DNA from: Exophiala sp. HKRS030 | Taxonomy: Eukaryota; Ascomycota; Eurotiomycetes; Chaetothyriales; Herpotrichiellaceae | Direction of reading: 5' to 3' | Assembly (NCBI GenBank): GCA_023897205.1 | Contig: JAHWDD010000003.1 | Coordinates: forward strand, 5,707,665-5,771,664 | Length of the DNA stretch: 64,000 nt | In this document: positions 33,956 through 45,666 of the stretch, piece after piece | Layout of the letters: every line of letters starts with the position of its first letter | Position numbering within the stretch: position 1 is the first letter of the stretch | Notes under the pieces: model-generated | What the model saw: only the letters and a program-made list of their open reading frames with translations | Told to the model about the DNA's origin: nothing | Database searches by the model: none | Program-made: the position numbers and the translations under genes

Positions 33956-35629
33956 TTAGTGCGTCGCTTTCTCCTCATGTATCACGCTCTGGCCCCTTTT
34001 CAATTCGTTCTCGGCAGTGATCTCTTGGAGTCTGTTCTCCAAATCATGACTTGCATAGCCATCCTTGCTTGTACCAACCACAATCCAGGGAGCGTTGCTG
34101 AATAGGTAGTTCATTTCTTCAAGAGGACGGCGAGCAGTCTCCGGCAAGAGGAGCCAGAAGAACAAGGCATTGGTCAAGTTGCAAACAATGAAGACGAAGT
34201 AAAACCGATATCCAATGTCCGTCATGGCAATGGGAGTGACTTGGCCCTACACCCAATGGTTAGCACGCACCGTACAGCGTCAGGCGAGCAGATCGAAAAT
34301 AGCACCACCCTACTTACGATCATGGTATTGAAGGCAAAACTTGTCATCGTGGCAATGCTAACACCTTTGCTTCGCGTCCTCGTGTCAAATACCTCGGAAG
34401 GAATGATCCAACTCAACGGACCACATGTGCAGCTGAAGCTGAAATTGTACAACCAGGTCATGATAATAAAGCCCCACTGAGCACCATGATTGTTGGAGAC
34501 ACCAGGTGGAAACTTGGCCAGGAGGATAGTCGCGACGATAAAAGTGATCATGTTTCCCAGATTTCCCAAAATCAACGGCCAACGGCGTCCCGTGCGGTCG
34601 ATGAAGAGAATTGTGCAGAATTGTGCAACCAGTGCGATGATGCTGTTGATTCCTTGATACTTGAGCGTGTCGTCGCCAGAAATACCGATCTGTCCATAGA
34701 TGGTGACGGAATAATACTGGATGGCTGAGACACCTGTCATCTGCACCGAAGCTTGAAGTGCGCAGCACAAAAAGAGGCGCCGGAAGGACGAGCGAGATGT
34801 GAAGAGTTCGGTATAGCTCTTGGCTTCGTGGGCGCGCTCGTGTGCGATGGATGCTTGAATCTGCTCATACTCGGCAAGAACCCATGGGTCTTGGGTGTCG
34901 CCGTTCGAGTGCAGTTGGGCCAGTGTCTGCAGCGCTTGTTCTGATTTGTCGTGGTCCATAAGCCATCTGCAATTTTCCAAACATGTTAGTAACTAAACGA
35001 CGAAGCGACTCTTGATCTTTCATTCTGGAGATGCATACCTTGGAGATTCTGGAAACAGGAAGATCAAAGCACCCAAGAACACCGCAGGGACAATCTGCAA
35101 GCCCAGGGGAATACGCCACTGCGCATTCGAGTCCTTGATATTGACATATGTGCCCCAAGAAATCCAAGCGGCGACGAGAGCACCGACGCCCAGCATGAAC
35201 TGCTGCAGCGCAGTGACACGTCCACGAATACTTGGATGCGCCAGCTCGGCTTGATACAGCGGGACGATCATGACCAGAAAGCCAACACCAAGCCCTGCGA
35301 GGAATCTGCCCGCCCACAGGTAGTGGATGGTCTCTGCGCCAGTCTGCAGCCCACCGCCCAAGCAGAAGATGATGGCTCCGATGGTGATGGTCCATCGTCG
35401 CCCGAGATAGTCACCGCTAGGCCCAGCGAAGCCTGCGCCAAAAAACGCGCCTGTCGTGAACATCGACACCACTAGGCCGGCTTGTGTGTCGGTAGGGGTG
35501 AATTTGTCGACAAAAGTGTTGCTCGCCACGACTTCAGCGATTACGCCCAGATCGTATCCGAAAAGGTACGAGCCCAGGGAGGCGAATACGCTGACGAGGA
35601 ATTGATACCATTTTGGAGGAGTGCCATTG
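33956..35629 (-). CDS. MFS sugar transporter, 5' exon not found
   Basis: Sugar-porter-family permease. Exons (5' unknown)-35039, with 35629 a likely acceptor edge, then 34966-34318 and 34246-33956. Visible marks are FLFGYDLGVIAEVVAS style in helix 1 (LGSYLFGYDLGVIAEV), GDYLGRRWT, FPESPRWLMD across the intron, FIDRTGRRWPLILG, and LPETARRPLEEM near the C-terminus. Intron 34247-34317 has a CTAAC branch point; intron 34967-35038 splits the SPRW motif. The frame upstream of NGTPPKWYQFLV has no ATG. A consensus intron end (TTGCAG at 35630-35635) lies just upstream, with a possible GTACGT donor near 35697, but that exon has no start codon either. A short first exon therefore remains unplaced. The gene diverges from the GH51 gene and converges on the C2H2/Zn2Cys6 regulator. 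Confidence 0.85.
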
Positions 35630-37029
35630 CTGCAAGCAAGTGGGTAGAGGTCTTTGGTTGTGTGGAGGGAGCAATATGATTTCCTCTCACGACGTACTGT
35701 GAGGATGCTGTTCTGGGTCTTTGATATCAAATCAATCGAAAAGATCGGGGATCAAACAGCTTGATATATGTTTCTTTGCAATGGCCGTCTCCGTTGACCA
35801 CCGCATCCACACACGTCGTATATCCCCGGATCTTGTAGCTAACGAGAGAAGAAATAAAAAACCTTCGTCGAATCTTCAATCAATCAAAGACTCCCGCCGC
35901 ATTTCGCCCTGTCTCTCTTCCCGGATGGCCAGGGTGCACTCCGCCACAAGAATCCAGCAGATCCCAGCTACCTATGCAATTGTCCAGACCACAGGAGATT
36001 TGCATGTAGCCTCGAGATCAGTAGTAACCCGTCATTGCTGGAATCAATCAACAATCAACGTCGGTGAGTTTCCCATTTCGAGATGAATCATTTCTTTCGA
36101 ACAAAGAAAAAATGCGGCCCCTGCTCCTCCATCCCCAGAGACTGGAGATCTTGACCATGAATGGAGGGATGGATCATAGATGGGACAATTGGTCGCTCCG
36201 GCGGAAGAGTCACCGAAGCAGCCAGCAAAGACACGGGTCATGCGATCGAGGCTGCTTCTCCAGCTTCCTGACCTACTCCTCAGAGATGGGGATTTTCCCA
36301 CATTGTTGATTGGAGAGCAAGAATCTGGGGCAGAGGGGGAATTGGGGGAGAGGAGGAGAAGGTGTGATTTGAGGTAAGGGTCCGGCGGATGTGGATATGT
36401 CACGCCGGTTTGGGAAGGACTCCGGCGTTGCCTCTGAGGTCATTCCCCGTTGACATGTCACGTGGCTTGTACTCGGTTTCAAAGGGTATATGACATTTGG
36501 TTTGTTCTGACGCCTGCACGAGCTTGCGGCACAGCACCCTATTCCATGCTGAGGCGCGCCAACACCCCGAGCAACATGACAATGCGGAAGCACCAGAAAG
36601 CCCGAGGCTATGGTTTCTTTCGGTAAGTTTGTTTGTCGATACTTTCTGTTTTCTCCATCGTTTCGCTTTCACGGGGTTTGGGCGTTCAGGCAATGGAAAA
36701 AGCTTCTCTGTATCTTAGCCTAAACAGATAAAACGCGACGGCTTTTATCGTTTTGACCACCGGCGGCCAAGCGTAATGTGCACATTGATAAGATCAACTG
36801 CGTTCGAAGACTGTTGCAGTATCTTGAACAAGGTTTGCGTTCCTCTGGGTGTCTTTGTTGTAACAGTCCCCTTTTTAAGTCGTTGACGGGTATACCTACG
36901 TGAGAAGGCGGGTATATGCAACGCAAGCGGAAGCTGTGCTCACGTGATATCAATACCGACGATTCCATATTTCATCGACATTAGTATCAATCTGCTATTT
37001 CTGTCCATTGTCAAGGTCAACCTGTCAAG
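35630..37029. other. Divergent control region, MFS transporter / GH51
   Basis: About 1.4 kb between divergent genes, probably including the missing first exon of the transporter. No complete gene is supported. It is a candidate bidirectional promoter for sugar-responsive control. Confidence 0.4.
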
Positions 37030-38559
37030 ATGACGAGCTACACAGCGACAACTGAAACGCCTTCTATCACTGTATACCCATCTCACAAAATCTCAAAGAT
37101 CAACCGAAACATCTATGCCGGCTTCACAGAGCACATGGGCCGGTGCATCTACGGGGGCATTTATGACCCTTCCAACCCGAACAAAGACTTGATCGACTCA
37201 GACGGATTCCGCAAAGATGTCATCGACGCACTCAAGCCTCTCGACGTGCCCGTGTTCCGCTATCCCGGTGGTAACTTCTGCGCAACATACCATTGGCAAG
37301 ACGGCATCGGCCCTCGCGAGAGCAGACCTGCCCGGCCAGAATTGGCATGGGGAGCCATCGAAACCAACCACTTCGGCACCGATGAGTTCATGAAGTGGTG
37401 CAAGGCTGTCAACGCCGAGCCATATCTGTGTCTCAATTTCGGGACAGGCACGCTCGACGAGGCCATGGCGTGGGTCGAATACTGCAACGGCAAGCTCAAC
37501 ACGCACTATGCGAATCTACGCCGCAAAAACGGCCACGAGGAACCATACAACGTCAAATACTGGGCTCTGGGCAACGAAATGTGGGGATCGTGGCAGATTG
37601 AACAGATGACCAAAGAGGCATACGCCGAAAAGGCTCTGCAATGGGCCAAAGCACTGAAACTGCTCGACCCCAGCATCCAATTGATCCTGTGCGGCCAAGA
37701 AGGCGCCACCACATGGGACTACCACACGCTGAAACATACGCTCCAGCCCGCAGGCCTGAGTGATCTCGGCGAGCATCGCGACCCGCTGATCGACATGCAC
37801 AGCATCCACTTGTACACGGCAAGTGAAGACCATTACGAGAATGTGACGGCGCCACTAGCAGCAGAGCGCAACATCGAAGTCTGCTCTGGTCTAATCGATC
37901 TGGCCATTATCGAGAACAAGATCCCGCCAGGCCAGAAACGACCCGGCATCTGCTTCGACGAGTGGAATGTGTGGTCGTTCCTACGCGCTCCCGGCAGCAA
38001 GGGTGCAGAGGAGACGTATACGTTGTCAGACGCGCTCGCGGTCGCTGTTTATCTGAACGTCTTCGTGCGGCAGTCGAAGGACGTCGAGATGGCGTGTCTC
38101 GCGCAGAGCGTCAATGTAATCAGTCCGCTGATGACGACCAAGGAGGGGATTGTCAAGCAGACTACCTGGTGGCCCTATGAGCTGTTCTGTAGATATATGA
38201 AGGGCCATACGATCGCCGTGCAGGTTGCTTCCGACGCGTACGCGGGGCCGACGAAGCCGCAGTGGGTCAGGGCTGTCAAGCAGACGCCGTATCTGGATGT
38301 CAGCGCCACTTTGTCTGATGATGGCTGGGTAAGTGTCGCTGTGGTGAATTTGCATCTGGAGCATGATCTGGAGACGACGTTTGGTGGTGTTAAGGATGGC
38401 GCGACGGTCAAGGTCTATACGATCACGGGCTCGGATGCCAAGGTCTCGAATATGCGTGGCAAAGAGGAGGTCAAGGTGCAAGAGTCCGATTGGCAGAACA
38501 AAGATGGCAAATATGTCTTTCCTAAGCTGTCGTTGTCTCTATTTCGGTGGAAGTTGTAG
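37030..38559 (+). CDS. GH51 alpha-L-arabinofuranosidase, intracellular type
   Basis: Hydrolyses terminal alpha-L-arabinofuranosyl residues from arabino-oligosaccharides. It is a single exon of 509 residues, close to the bacterial/intracellular GH51 length and shorter than the secreted fungal form (about 620-650 with a signal peptide). No signal peptide is present (MTSYTATTETPSITVYPSHK), so cytosolic action is expected. The acid/base Glu is in KYWALGNEMWG (about residue 180) and the nucleophile Glu in CFDEWNVW (about residue 315). RYPGGNFCATYHW and TTWWPYELFCRYM are also typical of the barrel. The C-terminal beta domain ends LSLFRWKL. The gene diverges from an MFS sugar transporter and is near a large regulator, suggesting uptake of short arabino-oligosaccharides followed by internal cleavage. 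The frame is intact. Confidence 0.93.
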   Translation: MTSYTATTETPSITVYPSHKISKINRNIYAGFTEHMGRCIYGGIYDPSNPNKDLIDSDGFRKDVIDALKPLDVPVFRYPGGNFCATYHWQDGIGPRESRPARPELAWGAIETNHFGTDEFMKWCKAVNAEPYLCLNFGTGTLDEAMAWVEYCNGKLNTHYANLRRKNGHEEPYNVKYWALGNEMWGSWQIEQMTKEAYAEKALQWAKALKLLDPSIQLILCGQEGATTWDYHTLKHTLQPAGLSDLGEHRDPLIDMHSIHLYTASEDHYENVTAPLAAERNIEVCSGLIDLAIIENKIPPGQKRPGICFDEWNVWSFLRAPGSKGAEETYTLSDALAVAVYLNVFVRQSKDVEMACLAQSVNVISPLMTTKEGIVKQTTWWPYELFCRYMKGHTIAVQVASDAYAGPTKPQWVRAVKQTPYLDVSATLSDDGWVSVAVVNLHLEHDLETTFGGVKDGATVKVYTITGSDAKVSNMRGKEEVKVQESDWQNKDGKYVFPKLSLSLFRWKL

Positions 38560-38665
38560 ATTATTGCGCCGTGGAGGTGCCAGATTTGGAGACTGTAGGC
38601 CACGATCTCGGGTGTGAGCTAGTGAACCATATAGCTTGCCCAATTGCATAGAATAATAACTATTT

Positions 38666-39663
38666 TCATGTCCATTTGCGCACAGCTTCTGTAATTACAT
38701 GCTCCAATTTCAACGGTTGCAGATCCAGAAACTCATTCCCTACGGGCACAATACCTTCTCCAACGAGATCGCTACCATACCCATCTAAGAAGAACCCTGC
38801 CTTGACAAGCTGCAAAGCCGAAGCTCCATCTTTCGCCGACTTCCACAAGTCTTTTGCTTTTGGAATGATTGTGTCGGCATCGAAGCGGTCAATGCTGTAT
38901 TTGGTGTTTTGGATGCGTTCGAGCACGGCGATGATTTGGCTCTGGCTTGCCTCGAATGCGCGGATTGGAACGACTTTGTTGGCGGTGAGTTCTGGTGCTA
39001 GCAGGATCTGAGCTATGCCCTCGGCGGCCCACGGTAGGGTTGACCATGATAGCGTGTGCGTGCCTTTGCCCCAGAGCCCGGCCGTGTGTTTCTCAATGTT
39101 GATGGCGGCGAATGAGATTGCGGGTTCTATCGCCCTGGAAAGACACAAAAGAGTCAGTGATGCAAACCCTCCCTGTACACGGCGAGAAAGACTTACCAGT
39201 CAAGCCAGAGGCCAGTTGGCACTGCCGTCCACGTCAATCCCGAAGCTTCCTTCTGTCGCAGCGTGTCGATGATGGCACCTTTGGCGTCAAAGACAGGGCA
39301 AAGCTCCCTTGCCGGCGGATTCGCATTGTTGACACCGTACTCTGATGGCAGGAACCGACGGACTCCTGCGTCGATTGCGGCGTCGATCAACTTTTGCTCA
39401 AGTGCGATGGCCCTGAATCCAATGGCGGACACGAGAGCATCCTGCCCTTGGAGAGCGGCGACTAGTTGGTCATGAGGTAATTCATCGTCGACGTATTTGA
39501 CCTCGGCTCCTTCTGGGAACGTGGATGATGACGACTTTCGTGCAATGATAGATACGGTGAATAGGTCAGGTTTTGCGAGTAAGGCCTTTACCAGGTGGTG
39601 GCCGATGTTGGTACCCCCAGCGCCGAAGACTGTGATGTTGCGGAGTGGCTTGGTTGATGACAT
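38666..39663 (-). CDS. NmrA-like/isoflavone-reductase-like NAD(P)-binding protein
   Basis: Atypical short-chain dehydrogenase of the NmrA/isoflavone reductase group, cytosolic. Exons 39663-39197 and 39134-38666 (311 residues). Intron 39135-39196 splits the Trp codon of LWLDW. The dinucleotide-binding motif GAGGTNIGHHLV starts at about residue 14 in a beta-alpha-beta fold. RFLPSEYGVN (about residue 105) is the usual motif that follows the third strand. A Lys after the SEYG loop (FDAKGAIIDTLR) corresponds to the catalytic Lys of plant reductases. The start MSSTKPLRNITVFGAGG is typical. Some family members act as redox-sensing regulators and not as enzymes, so the role is open. Its 3' end is 107 bases from the GH51 stop and the two genes converge. 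Confidence 0.88.
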
Positions 39664-40326
39664 GACGGAGGAAGAGTTGGTAAGTCGTATGTTAACGAGA
39701 TATGTGTTCGGTTGATGTCCAGACAGAGAGTTATGGAGGATGGTGTTTATAATGAATGCTGTTTTGCAAAGAAAGCTGGCTGTTGATCACGAATGAATCA
39801 GAACGTCTTATAGTCCATAACCGGCTGGTCGTTGCCGGGTATTGCCAGTTATCCAGTACACTAGGGAATGACAAACCTTGCGTGAACAGCTATGTGCAAT
39901 CCATAAGTAGATCATTTGTAAGCCAGGTTGATATGTCATAGGGAATACTGACAAGTCTAGCTCGTTGAGGCCGGCGTGTATAGATATGCAAGGTCCTGAA
40001 CATTGGTAATCGCGCAGGCTATGGGGAAATGATGATATTGCCCAGAGAGACAAGAACATCGGAAGACAATTGCTGTGTCATGATACACAAACAACAAGAA
40101 AGAGCAAAGACTCAATTGGACTGAAGGCCCGTGGTGGCACGAAACAGCTGCAGGTAGTCATGGCAGAATTCCCCGAAGGCCAAAATAGCCTGATTGGGAA
40201 AGAAGTTGAGCAATATAGTTGTAACACAAGCCATCTTGTCTGAATAATATCTGGGTTTTGTATGAATGACATCTCTTCAGTGACGGTCGAGACAAACGCC
40301 AACGTTTGTTTTGTCTTTGCGTATAC
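39664..40326. other. Intergenic region
   Basis: About 660 bases, the promoter of the reductase and the 3' flank of the membrane protein gene. Nothing else seen. Confidence 0.5.
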
Positions 40327-41182
40327 TCAATATCCTGGATAATATGAACTGTCCGCCAACGAGTGCCTCTCGGCTTCTCTGTCAAGCGCGAGTTGTCTCC
40401 GTTGGAGATAATACGTGCAGCCGGAGACGATCACCTTGAACGCAACTTCAGCTATGGATACTTCCCAAGAGTTGCCCTAAGAATGACAAATTAGCTTTCT
40501 CATGATCATGCGTGGATCCTGATCACGAAAGGCGTCAATGAGGATAGCATACCTGAATCTTGCAGAGAAATCCGAAATTAAGTACATCACTCCCCAGTTC
40601 ATCCTGAATGGCTTTGGCCTTGTCGAGACAGCTCCAACCCCATAGGTCATCATCTGTCTTGAAGATACGGTACAACGCTGAGACAGCGATCCAAAATATG
40701 ACGTGGATAACGGTGTACAAAACACTGAAAAATCTTCCGCCGCGTTTCGCTCGACAACATAATCCTATCAATTGCCCGATGGAGCTGAGAATTGTCGACG
40801 CTGAGGCAACGGCAAGCATGAAAGTTGGCCAAAGCACCGTATTCTTAGCCCAAGGTCCCCAAGTCTGTGTCGGAGTTCGAATGTCTCTGGTGTTGTAATA
40901 TTTGTACGTCACATATATCATGACGACTTCCATGAAGATCGAAAAGAGGCTTGAGAGTACATTGGAGACTGTTGCTGCAATGCGACCCCAGCGGCGGAAC
41001 TTGCTGAATCTTAATTGTCCAGGTCCAGCCTTCGGGGCGCCTTGGCTCTGGTACGGATCGCTGAGAGGGACCCCTTGAGCAGGTAAGCTGGCATATGTGC
41101 TGCGAGGAAGTAATTTGTCCTTTGATCGTCCGGTTAATGATTGTGCGGCGCCCAAAAGGGACTGGAAGCCGTTGGAAGACAT
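40327..41182 (-). CDS. Multi-pass membrane protein of unknown function
   Basis: Exons 41182-40553 and 40476-40327 (259 residues); intron 40477-40552. Three strong hydrophobic segments are visible (SSLFSIFMEVVMIYVTYKYY, WPTFMLAVASASTILSSIG, VLYTVIHVIFWIAVSALY). A fourth weaker one (IAEVAFKVIVSGCTYYL) is completed by the second exon. The N-terminal 60 residues are polar. A short charged loop with CLDKAKAIQDELG lies before the last helix. The four-helix layout resembles fungal MARVEL-like small membrane proteins, but I see no diagnostic motif. In-frame ATG 41227 upstream is an alternative start adding 15 residues. The frame is intact. Confidence 0.75.
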
Positions 41183-43081
41183 TCTGAGGTGTGGATGTTG
41201 AATTTGAGAGAAGTAACAGAGTTCCATCAAGACATAATCGACAGATATATCGAGAGATCGGCGCTGGGCTGGCTCTGGCTAAAATCTAATGAAAGGGCAG
41301 TGCAAGGCGACCTCTGGAGCCATCTGGGGCCATCACTTGGGTCCAAGCGTGAAGGCTGGCTGGTCCACAGTGAGCTTCAAGGGCTTCATTTTGTTCCCCT
41401 GCCCTTGGACTCGTCAAGCACCAAGCCCTCTGTTTTTCAGCTGCTAGACATTCTCGTATCCAGCCGGACAGTCTTTCTTGGCATTTCGCCGTTACCCCGC
41501 GAGAGCGCCTTGACAGTCTCAGCTCAAAATCAATATCAAATTCAATTTGTCGATGGTGTCTGTGCAGAGCCGCGACGAATGGAGGGCGATGACCGTGACC
41601 GTCGGCGCCGTGGGTGGTGGAATTCCGTCCTCAGTATTTTCGTCGAGTGCATGCCATGAAACGGATGTGGCAACGCCAAGGTTTATGTGTTTGTAATGGA
41701 AGTTGGGATGCAGGGACCAAAGACTCCATCGAACTAATTGAATAGGCAGTGCGGACACTTCATGCTTAACTTAGTTCCTTGAAAACCCTGGGTTGCGCTT
41801 CTCTTCTCCATTGCCGGTGAGAATCTACGATCTAGTCGAAAGATATCCGACGCTTCATCGTCTGACTTGGTTTCATATCCTGGCTTGAGTCGATTCCAAG
41901 CCTACCGCCCCAAGGCTTACTCAATCAAACTCAAGCCTAACTTAGAACCTGTGCTAACCAAGGCTTGACAACCTAAACGCGATGGAGAGATTGAGCAGTG
42001 CAACTCATGCGGGCTCCACCAATCCAATATCTCGTTGCTTGTCCTCCCTTCTGGTTCTGGACACCTCTGCTGGCAACGTCGGCTTCGAATGTGGAAGTTG
42101 CAAGATACATAAGATCCCTGGTTCCCGGCCAATGATCGACATCCAGACGTTCTGAAACCTGCGACCGAATGGTGAGGAATTGCTGCTCACGGCCTGCTTG
42201 GCTCTCTTGTCGGGATTTCTGCCTCGACAAAAATACCCGTCAATGACTTTTCATGGGTTTGCTGACAAACCAAAATCATGCCATAGACATCTCGTCGGGT
42301 TGTGCATTGGTGTGAGCAGATTTCGATACAAAGCAATACGTAATTACGATGCATTTCGGGCGACTTGTAACGCATCAGCTTTTATGCAAATATGGGTAAT
42401 GTTCACCTACCCTTGTGGTGCTGGACACAAATCTTCAGATAGGGATGCTTCACCTCTGTGTAGACTTACAGTCAGTACAGTTACGAAGTTATTCTCAGGC
42501 GATCATCGCCGCATCTATCATGAACGATCTATTGGCGACTGTAACGCATTCAAGGTTGGCCTCTGTTGATATCATTAGGATCTGTTGGTTGGGACTATCT
42601 GTTCACACGATCGGATCAAAATTCGAGACTTGACATTTCTTCGACGAACACTCCCGGCGATGGTCTGAGGTTATTCTATCGAACTCCTGGTATGAAAATA
42701 CATTAGTGACTGATCTGGAATATTTGAAGCTGGAATTTAGTCCCTTCGAGATTTCCAAGTCATTGATGGCTCATCCCCTATCGAGAGAATGAGAAGAGAA
42801 GGTGTTCCCAGTGGAAGAAAATCTAACGAGTTGATTGTAAGGAGAAAAACACAATACTTTTCATGCGCAGTCATTCTCATGCCTGATGCCGTCGTCACTG
42901 GTCCTCAAAGATGCATTCAAAATAACAATGTCAAACCCCGAGCACAGAACAACCACCACCGGTAGCTCGAGATCCTAGCCTTCTTCGGAAACAAAGCCCT
43001 CTGCAATATCCATTCGTTCAACACGCACAATATGTTCTAGCAGTGTTCTTGCAAGAGCAAAACCTCACACCAACTTGAGCA
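41183..43081. other. Intergenic region, 1.9 kb
   Basis: No supported gene. Repeated AAGGCTT/CAAGCCTA words cluster at about 41885-41970. A plus-strand frame at 41141-41659 lacks an ATG at its start and overlaps the membrane protein promoter. No RNA gene seen. Confidence 0.4.
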
Positions 43082-45666
43082 TTACGAAAACTCCTCACCA
43101 TAGCCTGGCGATGAGCGAACCCCCTTATTGGGCCTGGAACTCCGCCTCACGGGCGTTCCATCCCTCTGCCTTGCGACACTTTCCACTTCTTGTTCATTCC
43201 TCTCTTTCTCGCGAGCCTCTATCTCGGATACCATATCTGACACTTTCATGCCCCCGGTGTGGATGCCTTCCTGGATTCGGGAACCCTCTCCAGTATCTGT
43301 CCCTTGATTCAACGCCCTCTCAATTGCTTCCGGAGGTGGCCGAATACTCGTTGGCTTCCGAGTTATATTTCTGCTTTTCGATACACCTGAGGTCTTTGTC
43401 GGAGAACCGGTCACAGATCTCTTCTCGGTCTTAAATCCCTGAGTGCCTGGCTTGATTTTGTCATTTCTCTTGGGTTGTTTGAGCTGGCCGAAGCTGCTTG
43501 GAATTGGTGGAAGAGGTGGTTTCGCGGGAGACATCGATCGACCATGTTGGCGAGGTCCAGCTGACGTAGATGGTGGTGTTTGTTGGAGAGTTGATCTGCC
43601 TTGGTTACTCGATGCGTCACGCATCTCCACATCGCCTCGTCTAGAGATAGGGGAAGGTGTGAAGGACCGGTCTTCATATGCAGGCGTGGATTCTCGGTGC
43701 CATTGCGCTGGGGGCAACTCTGCTTCCACACTTTGTTGGACCGAATCATGGTTGATGTCCGAAGCATACGGTGTGTTCGGGGTTGTGCCAAATGTCGGGC
43801 GTGGAGTATCAGGTCTGCTGATCGGTATGTCTGTTTCTTCATCCAAGATCATTGCACTCAATGAATGTCCCAAGGATGGTGGGTTGTGAGTCCCCAAAAG
43901 CGCACTTGCTTGCACTGATGAACGAGAGCCGCCTGGCGTCTGTGCTGAGCCGTCTTGGTCCAGTTCCTGCTGTTGGCGAGGCGTCTTTGGGGTGTTTCCC
44001 TTCAAAGCTTCAGCTTGTTGCTCCCATGAATAAAACTCCAATATGGCGGCACTTCTTTGTTCTCGCGTCATGTTTTCCTCCTTTTCCCCTCGTTGATCCA
44101 GATATTTGCTCACTATTTTCCAGGGAATGGGTGGTTTTTCGGATGCAACACCCCACTTCTGATTCTTGTCCAACAACTCGCCCTCGGGGAATGTCAGTCG
44201 CCAATAGAACGGCTCTGAGCGTCGAAAATAGCAATAAGTTCTACCAAATCCTGGGCGAGAGTCCTCGTCGGAAGTCACATCATCGTAACAGTGGCACCAC
44301 GACGGATGACAGTTGCATACCTTTCCGGTTGCCTGCCGATCTAAAAGTCTTGCTTTGAGCTTGTTCCCTCTCTTCCAAAGTCGATGCATGTACCTGTCAA
44401 TGTCGTCACTGTGGTCGCAAACATTACACAGGCAATTCCAAGGACCAACAATGCACTTCTCGGTGTCGCCTCCACAACCGCAATCGAACTTCACTGACGC
44501 AGGATTTATGGATTTCGCCTCAACAACAACTGGAGGTTCAATACCTTTGGTCTTCAATTCCTTTTCCACCTCTCGATACACATACCATTGTTGCTTTCGG
44601 GACAGATTGGGTTCCACAGTGCGTAGAGCATCACGAAATGCAAAGTGCCAGAATTTCGCCATTTGCACATCTTCGGGGATGTCGCAGTGGAATTCGAAAC
44701 CTTTTGATTGCAACTCGGCCTCACTGGGTGAAGTTGGTTCACGTTCCTTCAGAGTCTCCCCCTTTCATTGTCTGCAGCAGTAAGAAATTCTGCTTGTTGA
44801 TCTGAGGTGATTTCTTCGCCACCTACAATCCACGGTTTGGACGGATCATAATCTCCGCACTCCCTGGTTTCGTCTGCCGGTTCGTACGCCTTTGGAAAAG
44901 GAGAACTTTCCCTGGGTTCGTATTCTTCCTCTTCATCGTCTTCAAGTCCTTGGTCATCGTCAGTATCTGCACCATGGTATTCCTGATAATCACTGGACTC
45001 AACAATATCGCTGTGATATTGTGAAGACCCTTGGCGAACGTGAGATCTTGGTTGTAAGGGCGGAGGTTGAATTGCTCCAGTCATGAGGTATTCCCCCTGA
45101 CCGGCTGATCCTGGTGGCAACATGTCTGTTTCCGGATCACTATCTCCAAAGAGAGAAACTTCATCGTTGTGTGCCAGGATGTCTTGTCGTGACCTTGAAC
45201 GTCCGGATCTTGCAGGAGTCAAATATGAACTCGGATTTGATGCCTGAGGATTTCTTGACCCAGTCAGCAGAGCGTCTCTCGTTGCTGGAGAGATTGCAAT
45301 CTGCGGCGGATTCTCAACTGGATCGTAATCGGAGGAAGCATTTAGTCCCGGGATGATGGGCCGATTCACACCATGGTAGACGGTATGTGGACTCTGCCGA
45401 CCAGGAGTGCCCGGAGGACTTGAGTCTGGAGCCTGCTCCAACCATTCAGCTGGCATTGTTTTGATGGCCAAGGGGTCGTCGCTACCGATTATATGATACT
45501 GAGTGGTGTCGTTCGATTGGCCGTGTTCTTTACATCCTTCGAGGTCGTCAATGTTGGTGCAGTCTGCTTTGGTGCATCTCGATGGCAAGAACAGAAGGGC
45601 AGCAACAGCAACGAGAAGCACGATCACAACAATCACGAATACTCCGACCGGCATGAGGGCGTCCAT
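43082..45666 (-). CDS. Single-pass membrane protein with acidic and Cys-rich regions, frame broken once
   Basis: I do not recognise the family. Two long frames (45666-44749 and about 44735-43082) most likely form one gene. At the G run 44758-44762 (minus-strand sense), adding one base joins AADNERG to ETLKEREPTSPSEAELQSKG with no stop, and the total becomes 861 residues. The second frame has no usable ATG and a stop just upstream, so it cannot be an independent gene. The N-terminus has one membrane segment (VGVFVIVVIVLLVAVAALLF) directly after MDALMP. A long acidic region follows (DTDDDQGLEDDEEEEYE). The second part has a structured block (MAKFWHFAFRDALRTVEPNL) and a Cys-rich stretch (CGCGGDTEKC, CLCNVC, CNCHPSWCHCYDD) that may bind metal. 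The C-terminal 250 residues are Pro/Ser-rich and disordered. Confidence 0.65.

Noticed and set aside
41141..41659. 172-codon plus-strand open frame
   Set aside because: It starts at TTG, not ATG, overlaps the start of the membrane protein gene on the other strand and shows no domain.
44760..44790. Intron joining the two frames of the membrane protein
   Set aside because: The only GT-AG pair nearby spans about 19 nt, below any workable intron size.
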